From an uncultured Bdellovibrio sp. (GTDB taxonomy: Bacteria > Bdellovibrionota > Bdellovibrionia > Bdellovibrionales > Bdellovibrionaceae): DNA of 8,019 nucleotides. The notes beneath the pieces were generated by a model. It made no database searches. It saw nothing but the letters and a program-made list of their open reading frames with translations, and was not told the DNA's origin. The position numbers and the translations under genes were made by a program. The stretch is taken from contig CAMLMF010000100.1 of NCBI GenBank assembly GCA_946480995.1, positions 1 through 8,019 on the forward strand, in the 5' to 3' direction. Positions 1 to 5,460 of the stretch are shown one piece after another (position 1 is the first letter of the stretch; each line of letters begins with the position of its first letter).

Positions 1-168
1 CCCCCCTTTTATCATAAAGAGAATATCTAAAATCAAATACTGGCTCGACCCCACTTTGGATTCGACAAATAAAGTTAAAAGCAACAAGCCCAAGGCACTA
101 AGGCGAACAAAATAAAGAAGATTGTTAAGCGAGTGCTCTGCCTGGATTGCGGATCTATTATTTGTCAT
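1..168 (-). CDS. N-terminal part of a membrane protein, cut by window edge
   Basis: An open frame of 56 codons starts with ATG at 168 and runs without a stop off the left edge. The first 16 residues are polar (beginning MTNNRSAIQAEH). They are followed by a hydrophobic stretch at about residues 17-35, rich in Leu and with an Arg near its start, which looks like a first transmembrane helix. A second hydrophobic stretch may begin at about residue 44. The pattern of a short cytosolic tail and a Leu-rich helix after a 'YFVRLSALG'-like segment is reminiscent of the membrane part of PilS/NtrB-type sensor kinases, but too little is present to claim this. No good ribosome binding site lies just upstream: a GGGGGA run sits about 20 bases away, and an in-frame GTG further upstream is an alternative start. 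Function unknown. Confidence 0.45.
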   Translation of the reverse strand, partial: MTNNRSAIQAEHSLNNLLYFVRLSALGLLLLTLFVESKVGSSQYLILDILFMIKGG

Positions 169-390
169 GATGATTAATTTTTGACGATTTCCCCCGCTAT
201 GAGCAACCACAATTCCCAGAAAATGCTCGGCCCTTGGCCCCCGCTCCGCCACCGTTGACAATTGTGGCACTGCCCTTTCTTTATTTCACATCATAGCCCT
301 TTTTCCAGCCTTAAAACTCATTAAAGCCCTTTTTAGCTTCGGCACAATTTGTGGAACTTGCCGTTGAGCACGTCAACAAGGGATAGAATT

Positions 391-1212
391 ATGTTTAAAA
401 TTTGTACAGACAAAGTGATTTCGTTTTTAGTGCTTTTTTCTTTTACAAGCCTAATGACGCCAATCGCAGCACACGCACAACAACACGAAGCTCTTTATGA
501 CTCTCAGGCCGAAGTTGAACAACTCAGCGCCAACTTAGAAGAGACTGAAGGCGGTTACGCTCAAAGTGTCGAAGAATTAAAACAAGCGCAATCTGACATC
601 AAAGCCATGACTCGCAAAAATAAAGAAGTGGCCGCACGCACGGCTAAAGAAATTCAGCGTTTGCAAGCAAAACAAGCGATGAACGCAAAGGAAACTGGCA
701 TCCTTTTAGGTAAAACTGAAATCTTAAATCAAGAAATTAAAAAGAACGAACACCAAGCCGCGGTGGTTCGCTCTAAAGCCGAAGCCGTTGCCAATAAATT
801 AGAAACAGCGCGCAGCCAGTTCCAACATTCAAAAGAAAATCACCACAATGCAGTGAAAACCTTAAAACAAGTCAACGCAGATCACGTGTCTTTGCAAGCC
901 GAGATGAAAAGCATTCAGGCCAAATTAGCAGCGGCGAAAGCCACTGAAAAGAAAAGTGCCCAAGCCTTAGCTGCGGCCCAAAGCAAAGCGGATAAATTTG
1001 AAGCTTATGCACGTCCGGAAGCGCAACGTCTTGATAATATGACAAAGGCAGCCTTAGCTTCTGCTGAGGCGAATATGCAGAAGGCCCAAATGCTTATGCA
1101 AAAACGCCAACAGCAACAACAAGCACTAGAAATCAAACGTCAGCGCTTAAGTGAAGCCAAAGCCAAGCAGAAAAAAGCTTTGGCCCGCGTTGGCTCCCTG
1201 AACTCTAATTAA
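391..1212 (+). CDS. secreted periplasmic coiled-coil protein, function unknown
   Basis: A 273-residue protein. The ATG at 391 is chosen because AAGGGA at 378-383 lies seven bases upstream; an in-frame TTG at 349 has no such site and would add 14 polar residues before the signal peptide. Residues 1-29 form a Sec signal peptide: Lys3/Lys8, a hydrophobic core, and an Ala-His-Ala cleavage site before Gln30. The rest, about residues 35-265, is almost entirely heptad-like and rich in Ala, Lys, Gln and Glu, with few prolines and no cysteine after the signal. It should be a long alpha-helical coiled coil in the periplasm. The last 35 residues are strongly basic, after a glutamine run at about 239-244. 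Such proteins resemble periplasmic scaffold or TolC-adaptor-like hairpins, but no specific family is recognised. The gene stands alone: it has its own terminator and a 222-bp upstream region holding a perfect TTGACA (255-260) without a convincing -10. Confidence 0.85.
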   Translation: MFKICTDKVISFLVLFSFTSLMTPIAAHAQQHEALYDSQAEVEQLSANLEETEGGYAQSVEELKQAQSDIKAMTRKNKEVAARTAKEIQRLQAKQAMNAKETGILLGKTEILNQEIKKNEHQAAVVRSKAEAVANKLETARSQFQHSKENHHNAVKTLKQVNADHVSLQAEMKSIQAKLAAAKATEKKSAQALAAAQSKADKFEAYARPEAQRLDNMTKAALASAEANMQKAQMLMQKRQQQQQALEIKRQRLSEAKAKQKKALARVGSLNSN

Positions 1213-1249
1213 TTTTTTATTTTTCCCGTACGTTTTTATTTAAAGTATT

Positions 1250-1280
1250 AAGGCCCGGTCTGATGGATCGGGCCTTTTTT
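1250..1280 (+). terminator. intrinsic terminator after the coiled-coil gene
   Basis: An 11-bp stem pairs 1250-1260 with 1266-1276. It has a GC core (GGCCCG/CGGGCC), one G-U pair and a five-base loop TGATG, and runs directly into a T tract at 1275-1280. It starts 38 bases after the stop codon and separates the coiled-coil gene from the response regulator. Confidence 0.9.
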
Positions 1281-1293
1281 ATTTAAATCCCAA

Positions 1294-1321
1294 TTGACGC
1301 CCCTGCCTCTTCCGCTATCTA
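1294..1321 (+). promoter_or_regulatory. possible promoter of the response regulator gene
   Basis: TTGACG at 1294-1299 (five of six -35 consensus bases) is followed after 16 bases by TATCTA at 1316-1321, a weak -10; an alternative -10, TACTAT, is at 1320-1325. Transcription would start at about 1328-1332, only a few bases before the ATG. This fits the absence of a ribosome binding site but is unproven. Confidence 0.35.
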
Positions 1322-1334
1322 CTATGAACACGAC

Positions 1335-1979
1335 ATGAGTGCCTTGAATTCTTTTTCAAATATTATCATTTGCGACGATCATCAGGTCAGCGCTTTGGGC
1401 GTAGAAATGCTGCTCAGAAGTTTTATTGCAGGTTCGCCGCAGGTTCGTATCGCTCTGAATGGACAAAAGGCCCTTGAATACTTTGCGCAAAGAAATCCCG
1501 ACCTCATGATCATAGATCTCGACCTGCCTGATATTTCTGGACAGGAAGTGATCAAACAGGTGCGCAGCGCAAGTCCCTCTTTAAAAGTGATCGTCTTAAC
1601 GGGCACCAACGAACCGCACACGTTGCGCCAAGTGTATCAACTAAAGGTTCAAGGTATTTTGCGCAAAACCAGTACCAGCCAAAATCTAAACGATGCTTTG
1701 CAGTCGGCGATAAGCACGGACAAGACTTATCTGGATATTTCTGTCAGCAATCTTTTGCAGTCGTCTCAAGACCAAGCCCTGACGCGCAGAGAATTTGAAG
1801 TCTTGGAGCTGATGGCTCAAGGCTTGAAAAGCACCGAAATAGCTCAGAAAATGGATTGTTCAGTGGCGACGATTAAAACCTACAAAACGCGCATCATGAA
1901 CAAAAGTGGTGCGCGGAATTCAGCTGAAATGATGGCTTGGTACCTTAAGGGGAATAGAAATAAGCACTTCAGTTCCTGA
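1335..1979 (+). CDS. NarL/FixJ-family response regulator (REC plus LuxR-type HTH)
   Basis: A 214-residue two-domain regulator. The receiver domain spans about residues 9-128: acidic pair Asp14-Asp15, phospho-acceptor Asp61 in the IIDLDLPD motif, switch Thr89 after VIVL, and conserved Lys111 in GILRK. All catalytic positions are present, so phosphorylation is expected. Residues 149-205 form a LuxR/NarL helix-turn-helix (LTRREFEVLELMAQGLKSTEIA, then the recognition-helix segment SVATIKTYKTRI), so it should bind DNA as a phosphorylated dimer. The nearest kinase is the convergent, split locus on the opposite strand, which is a plausible but unproven partner. The ATG at 1335 has no Shine-Dalgarno sequence. 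A four-codon frame starting at ATG 1324 ends in a TGA overlapping it, and promoter-like elements lie so close that the mRNA could be nearly leaderless. The last 20 codons overlap the 3' end of the kinase gene. Confidence 0.93.
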   Translation: MSALNSFSNIIICDDHQVSALGVEMLLRSFIAGSPQVRIALNGQKALEYFAQRNPDLMIIDLDLPDISGQEVIKQVRSASPSLKVIVLTGTNEPHTLRQVYQLKVQGILRKTSTSQNLNDALQSAISTDKTYLDISVSNLLQSSQDQALTRREFEVLELMAQGLKSTEIAQKMDCSVATIKTYKTRIMNKSGARNSAEMMAWYLKGNRNKHFSS

Positions 1980-2267
1980 ACCCAGGACAGAACTCATCTC
2001 AAAAGACCCGCGATGAAGGGTGATAAAATGACGAGCCAACATCAAACCTATTCCCGCGCCCTGGGATTTCGCAGCGCCGGATAAAAGAAACTCTTTAGAA
2101 CTCATCAGGACTCTTTGCAGTTCCAAGGCATCCATCCCCTGCCCCCGGTCTTGAACTTTAATCACGGCAAAATCATTAAGCGCAGACAACACGATTGAAA
2201 TTTTGCTTCCGGAAGAACACGCGCGCACAGCATTCGTTAGAGTGTTGCGAAGAACCGAAGCCATCAT
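1920..2267 (-). CDS. histidine kinase ATPase (HATPase_c) domain, separated from its N-terminal part by an in-frame stop
   Basis: A 115-codon frame that forms a nearly complete HATPase_c domain. It has an N-box with Asn8 and Asn12 (LRNTLTNAVRA), a G1 box Asp40-x-Gly42-x-Gly44 (DRGQG), a G2 box Gly70-x-Gly72-x-Gly74 (GAGIGL), and the usual closing strand (GTEVLISIPL). It is in the same reading frame as the upstream kinase fragment. Between the TAA at 2315-2313 and the ATG at 2267, 15 further codons (FVLPAEPIISCGDSE) match the segment that normally precedes the N-box, so the two pieces were one protein of about 575 residues. GGGGA at 2279-2275 lies seven bases before the ATG, so independent translation is conceivable. 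Such a piece would lack the first strand and the start of the fold. Alternatives are a dead remnant, readthrough of the stop, or a sequencing error. Its last 60 bp overlap the response regulator gene. Confidence 0.8.
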   Translation of the reverse strand: MMASVLRNTLTNAVRACSSGSKISIVLSALNDFAVIKVQDRGQGMDALELQRVLMSSKEFLLSGAAKSQGAGIGLMLARHFITLHRGSFEMSSVLGSGTEVLISIPLKVPSHHFS

Positions 2268-2312
2268 CTCCGAATCCCCGCAGGAAATGATTGGCTCCGC
2301 GGGGAGGACGAA

Positions 2313-3647
2313 TTACATCTCGAGGCTCTTGGCTTGGAAGTGACTTTCCATCTGTTCTAAAACTTCTTGAATTAAAAATCGCCAGTCAAAATCTCTTCCG
2401 TCGACCTTTAACTGCTCGGACTGAGTTTGCACCCAGGACATGACGTTCTGAACAAGTTGCTGGGAAGCCGTCGCAGAACTGGACAACAATTCAAGCTGCG
2501 GCAGGTACTGAGGATCCGCTTTCTTTTGCAGGTTGAGCGCAATCACGGCCTGGCTTTCAACAAAGCCCGTCAGATCATGGGCTAAAAATGCCAACAAACG
2601 GGCTCTGAACTCCAGCCCCTCTTGCAAACGAAACTCGATATTTTTTTGCGCTTCGATGTCCCTAAAAAAGACCACAGTGCCCGGGGAATCATTTTCATTC
2701 GTCCCAAGATTTTCCATGGTCAAATAAAAATGCCGGTGCCCTTCGGGGCCACTGGCTAAGACGACCTCTCCGGGGATCAGGGAGGTGTCTGGCAAAATTT
2801 TATCGATGGGCTGCCCAAGATAGTCTTTAAGATTAAAATAGTGCACGGCCTTGTCGCTGGCCCCCATCAACCTTTGATGGTCATCGATAACCAAGACTGG
2901 ATCAGGGAACTTGCGAAAAATTCGTTCCATCGCTAAGGGCGCAATGCTTAACAAACGAAGTCTTACCATCGCATAGATGATACCAAGCTGAGTCACGATC
3001 AATGAGACACTGCCAGAAAGAATATAATCAAGGTCCTTCGGGGCTTCCACGACCGTCAATAAAAGGCTTTGCATCAAGGCCACAAAAACCCCGACGTTGA
3101 TAATTAAAACCTGACGACGACGAAATCCTTTTTCTTTGATGAATACGGTGACGCTCAAAGCATAAGCCGCAAAAAGTATAAGCAACGACCAAGCATAAAA
3201 AACTTTATACAAAGGACCATACTTATATTGAATAAAGGAAGCATCATGAAAGTACAGCGGCTTAAAATCCGTAAAGAGCAAATCCTGAGTGCCCGGCAGT
3301 AACGCCAAAATAAAATTAACAGCACAAGGAGCAAAAATCGCCAGCATCACCCCTTTGTTGCGCAGCCACTTCCAACGATCAAACAGAGTGCTTACAAAGT
3401 AAAACCAAGTTGGAACGAAAAATACGGTGGCTAAAATGCGAATCTGAAAAAAGAAAATTTTTTCTTCTAAATTTGCAGCTATGTGAATACCCAAAGTGCC
3501 CAAAGAACTGATTAAAAGCGACAGACTGATCAGTTGCAGCCAACGCACCGAGGTCAAATTGCGCAATCGGTAGGTAGAAATCAATGTCTGCGTGGCCAGA
3601 ACAAAGGTGATCAGATTACAAAGAATGAATAACGGGGCGACGCTCAC
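2313..3647 (-). CDS. 7TM-PAS-HisKA sensor histidine kinase, N-terminal part, ended by a premature TAA
   Basis: A 444-residue product if the GTG at 3647 is the start. GGAG at 3655-3652 lies four bases upstream, and the predicted transcript begins near 3672. A TTG at 3677 would add ten residues but has no ribosome binding site and lies upstream of that predicted transcript start. In order: seven hydrophobic helices at about residues 5-230 (7TM-type sensor region of histidine kinases), a PAS-like domain at about 240-335 (beginning FPDPVLVIDDHQRLMGASDKA), and a HisKA dimerisation helix with phospho-acceptor His357 in LLAFLAHDLTGF. The position four after the His is Gly rather than Thr or Asn. The frame stops at TAA (2315-2313), exactly where the ATPase domain should begin; that domain follows in the same frame. 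Alone, this protein could bind signal and dimerise but could not autophosphorylate. It has its own palindromic promoter region. Confidence 0.85.
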   Translation of the reverse strand: MSVAPLFILCNLITFVLATQTLISTYRLRNLTSVRWLQLISLSLLISSLGTLGIHIAANLEEKIFFFQIRILATVFFVPTWFYFVSTLFDRWKWLRNKGVMLAIFAPCAVNFILALLPGTQDLLFTDFKPLYFHDASFIQYKYGPLYKVFYAWSLLILFAAYALSVTVFIKEKGFRRRQVLIINVGVFVALMQSLLLTVVEAPKDLDYILSGSVSLIVTQLGIIYAMVRLRLLSIAPLAMERIFRKFPDPVLVIDDHQRLMGASDKAVHYFNLKDYLGQPIDKILPDTSLIPGEVVLASGPEGHRHFYLTMENLGTNENDSPGTVVFFRDIEAQKNIEFRLQEGLEFRARLLAFLAHDLTGFVESQAVIALNLQKKADPQYLPQLELLSSSATASQQLVQNVMSWVQTQSEQLKVDGRDFDWRFLIQEVLEQMESHFQAKSLEM

Positions 3648-3678
3648 AGAACTCCGGTTTTTTTTGAGACTGGACAAA

Positions 3679-3707
3679 AAAATAGTTCGAATTGAACTTC
3701 AATTCAA
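3679..3707 (-). promoter_or_regulatory. predicted promoter of the histidine kinase gene
   Basis: On the minus strand, TTGAAT (3707-3702) and TATTTT (3684-3679) are separated by exactly 17 bases, each matching four of six sigma-70 consensus positions. The start point would be near 3672, giving a leader of about 25 bases to the GTG at 3647. The promoter is embedded in a palindrome. Confidence 0.5.
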
Positions 3708-3711
3708 ACTA
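3683..3711. repeat. 29-bp near-perfect palindrome over the kinase promoter
   Basis: Two 14-base arms (3683-3696 and 3698-3711) flank a single central C at 3697. The inner eight bases of each arm (GAATTGAA/TTCAATTC) match perfectly, and the outer bases match except at 3688/3706. It covers the predicted -35 to -10 region, the usual place for a repressor or autoregulator operator. In minus-strand RNA the mismatch becomes a U-G pair and seven T follow at 3682-3676, so it could also act as a second, AT-rich terminator for the upstream operon. Confidence 0.75.
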
Positions 3712-3763
3712 AAAAAACGAGCGCGCGCAGAAAATAATGGGCTAAAGAATTCCACGCGCACTC
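3711..3763 (-). terminator. intrinsic terminator after the DUF1554 lipoprotein gene
   Basis: Read on the minus strand, 3763-3750 pairs with 3732-3719. Nine pairs at the base (GAGTGCGCG with CGCGCGCTC) are followed by five weaker ones, with a loop of about 17 bases and seven T at 3717-3711. Three pairs are G-U in the minus-strand RNA but C-A mismatches on the plus strand, which fixes the working orientation. It begins seven bases after the stop codon. Confidence 0.75.
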
Positions 3764-3769
3764 AGGAAG

Positions 3770-4480
3770 CTATTGCTCTACGCAAAGAAGGCCGACTTGA
3801 TTGGCGACCGTAGAAAAATCCGAACCGTCACACAACACCCTTGAGTCCCCGGAGTTCCCTGAGGAATCATATCCGAAATTACTTTCAAGGCTGTTGTTGA
3901 CACCAATACCATAAGCCATCTTATGTGCCGAGGTATTAGAGGCATAGTTATTACACGTGTTTCCAGGAACATACCCCCACGAAGAACCCGTGATAGTGAT
4001 CCCTGTGAACCACATGACATCTGTTCCCTGAGGCACAACGGGGGCATTGAGAACACCCGAAAAAATAGAAGTCGCGGTGGTCGTGCCAATCAATGTTCCG
4101 TTGGGCCGCGTGTATCTTTGACTAGCATACAGAATCCAATTGTTACCTGGCTGGCGAGACGAACGCATGACTAGAGCTTTGTAAGTTCCAGTACTCGGCT
4201 TGCGACTGTCTGAATTACATGCGGAATCCAAAGACGATGTCGACCCCAAAGCTCCGTCTGTGTACGTAGAATCATTTGTCACAAACATTCGACAATCTCC
4301 TCCTGAACCACAGACCGCTGGAGCAGGTGAAGGTGACGGCGTGGGCGTTGGCGTCGTCTCTCCTCCGTCTCCGCTTGTCGTCAAGGATGGAGCTTGTCCC
4401 GTATCATGACCACAACCCAACAAAGTGAAACTGCAAGAACCTAAGAGTAAAAGCATGTTTAAAATAAATTTCTTATTCAT
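3770..4480 (-). CDS. DUF1554-domain lipoprotein
   Basis: A 236-residue protein. The ATG at 4480 has GGAG at 4490-4487, six bases upstream; an in-frame TTG at 4492 overlaps that site and is unlikely. Residues 1-22 form a lipoprotein signal (Lys3-Lys4, Leu-rich core, lipobox LLGC with Cys23); Cys16 is a less likely alternative. A Thr/Pro/Ser-rich linker at about 40-55 follows. Residues 64-236 match what is known of the DUF1554 family, common in Leptospira and also found in Bdellovibrio-like bacteria: RMFVTND start, TGTYKALVMRSS, an NNWILYASQRYTRPNG segment with IGTT, MWFTG, TCNNYAS, and the closing LLCVEQ. Seven cysteines besides the signal's Cys16, including the lipidated Cys23, suggest up to three disulfides (Cys57, 63, 88, 176, 217, 233). 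It is the second gene of an operon with the outer-membrane barrel gene, 17 bases after its stop, so a surface or outer-membrane location is likely. The molecular role of the domain is unknown. Confidence 0.85.
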   Translation of the reverse strand: MNKKFILNMLLLLGSCSFTLLGCGHDTGQAPSLTTSGDGGETTPTPTPSPSPAPAVCGSGGDCRMFVTNDSTYTDGALGSTSSLDSACNSDSRKPSTGTYKALVMRSSRQPGNNWILYASQRYTRPNGTLIGTTTATSIFSGVLNAPVVPQGTDVMWFTGITITGSSWGYVPGNTCNNYASNTSAHKMAYGIGVNNSLESNFGYDSSGNSGDSRVLCDGSDFSTVANQVGLLCVEQ

Positions 4481-4497
4481 CGTTTTCTCCAAATTTT

Positions 4498-5115
4498 TTA
4501 GAACGAATATCCCAAGGAAAGTCCAAAGGCCGAAGCTTCGACTTGCTGATCCGAAGCCAAAGTGGACTCAACGCCCGCTTCCTCGATGCTTTTATATTTT
4601 AGGACTTTATAATTTAAACCTACATAGGGTTTGCCACTGCCAAAGGGAATGCGCGCTTCGACTGCAAATGCAGAAGTGGGACTAGTAAAGGCCACCTGCC
4701 CGCCGGAGGCGTTGGCTTTATCCAAAGTATATTTGGAAGAAAGATAATACTTCGCCACCAAAGCGAAACGTTTAAAGTCGTACCCCAAGGTCGCCGCAAT
4801 AGAAGTCTCTTTGCCTTGTGCATTGCTGTTGTTCAGCTCGGCAGGGTCTTTCATCTGGCGCCACAAATTATAATCGACGCTAGCGCCGATCAGCAGCGAA
4901 CTCCAATCCAATCCCAGGTCCGCCGACACTCCGTAAACCATGAAGTTGCGTGACTCCATTCCAGAGCCTTTCAAACTGCCTGAGGAGGCTCCGGCATTCA
5001 CAGAGGCAAAAAGCCCTATTCCGCCCGTGCCACTTCGAACCGTTGCCGCCGTGGATTTGAAAGAAAATAATAAGACAGCACCGACCGTAAACAAAAAAAA
5101 CGATGGCTTATACAT
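4498..5115 (-). CDS. small outer-membrane beta-barrel protein
   Basis: A 205-residue protein with a Sec signal peptide at residues 1-24 (Lys3, hydrophobic core, Ser-Thr-Ala-Ala before Thr25). The mature part alternates hydrophobic and polar residues in short stretches rich in Gly, Tyr, Ser and Ala (for example YGVSADLGLDWSSLLIGASV, ALVAKYYLSSKY, YVGLNYKVLKYKS). It ends in LSLGYSF with a terminal Phe, the recognition signal for the BAM machinery. About eight strands fit, as in the OmpA/OmpW-like small porin class, but no specific family is recognised. AGGAGG at 5132-5127 is a full ribosome binding site, though 11 bases from the ATG is rather far. The gene leads an operon with the DUF1554 lipoprotein. 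No convincing promoter was found in the 5116-5260 region. Confidence 0.82.
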   Translation of the reverse strand: MYKPSFFLFTVGAVLLFSFKSTAATVRSGTGGIGLFASVNAGASSGSLKGSGMESRNFMVYGVSADLGLDWSSLLIGASVDYNLWRQMKDPAELNNSNAQGKETSIAATLGYDFKRFALVAKYYLSSKYTLDKANASGGQVAFTSPTSAFAVEARIPFGSGKPYVGLNYKVLKYKSIEEAGVESTLASDQQVEASAFGLSLGYSF

Positions 5116-5221
5116 ACTGAAAGCATCCTCCTAAATCTCAGTAATCCATTTCGACTTATCGATTGAAAGCCGCGCAAAGGTCCTTACCCAATCCTTTGGT
5201 AAAACAAACTTGCTTAGCAAT

Positions 5222-5241
5222 TGAAGCACAGATGAAGCACA
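5222..5241. repeat. tandem 9-bp direct repeat TGAAGCACA
   Basis: TGAAGCACA occurs at 5222-5230 and again at 5233-5241, spaced 11 bp apart, about one helical turn. A short palindrome TTGCTTAGCAA lies next to it at 5210-5220. It sits about 107 bp before the outer-membrane barrel gene, where a regulator could bind, but no factor is known. Confidence 0.5.
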
Positions 5242-5272
5242 CCCTCTGTCCTCCAAAAGGATGACAAGGACG

Positions 5273-5293
5273 CCAGAAAAGGTCTGGTTTTTT
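5273..5293 (+). terminator. orphan intrinsic terminator in the divergent intergenic region
   Basis: CCAGA (5273-5277) and TCTGG (5283-5287) form a 5-bp stem with loop AAAGG, followed directly by six T (5288-5293). It works only in the plus direction. No plus-strand gene lies before it: upstream is the 5' end of the minus-strand barrel gene. It may end a small RNA, stop antisense transcription, or act in a leader of the gene at 5461. Confidence 0.55.
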
Positions 5294-5330
5294 AAGTTCT
5301 GCCGGCTCGGGGCCCGCCAAAAATCGCGTT

Positions 5331-5368
5331 GTGTCTCACTTTTAGACACCTGCCCCTTTCTCTATATC
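5331..5368 (+). promoter_or_regulatory. possible promoter and operator for the BPI-like operon
   Basis: An inverted repeat GTGTCT-N7-AGACAC (5331-5349) overlaps a weak -35, TTTAGA (5341-5346). TATATC at 5363-5368 follows after 16 bases as a possible -10. The leader would be about 85 bases. The rest of 5116-5460 holds a GC-rich patch at about 5301-5318, and TTTGCAACC twice at 5409-5417 and 5437-5445. No protein gene is supported there. Confidence 0.3.
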
Positions 5369-5460
5369 AATGAGTTTAAGCCCAGGGTCACTTTGTCGTG
5401 GAACTGGTTTTGCAACCGAAGGAGCGGAGCAAAAACTTTGCAACCCAAGAGGTTTATATA

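Noticed and set aside
201..228. Inverted repeat GAGCA/TGCTC
   Set aside because: Five-base arms with an 18-base gap are expected by chance.
2268..2315. Frameshift as the cause of the kinase split
   Set aside because: The two parts are in the same frame, and the codons between them read as kinase sequence; only a single stop codon interrupts.
3778..4089. 103-residue minus-strand frame within the lipoprotein gene
   Set aside because: It is out of frame with the DUF1554 domain, whose motifs are clear in the other frame.
4321..4365. Repetitive-looking stretch as a repeat array
   Set aside because: It encodes the Thr/Pro/Ser linker of the lipoprotein; simple codon repetition explains it.
5131..5349. 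72-residue minus-strand open frame in the divergent intergenic region
   Set aside because: It starts with GTG inside an inverted repeat, shows no domain or signal peptide, and ends in the ribosome binding site of the barrel gene.
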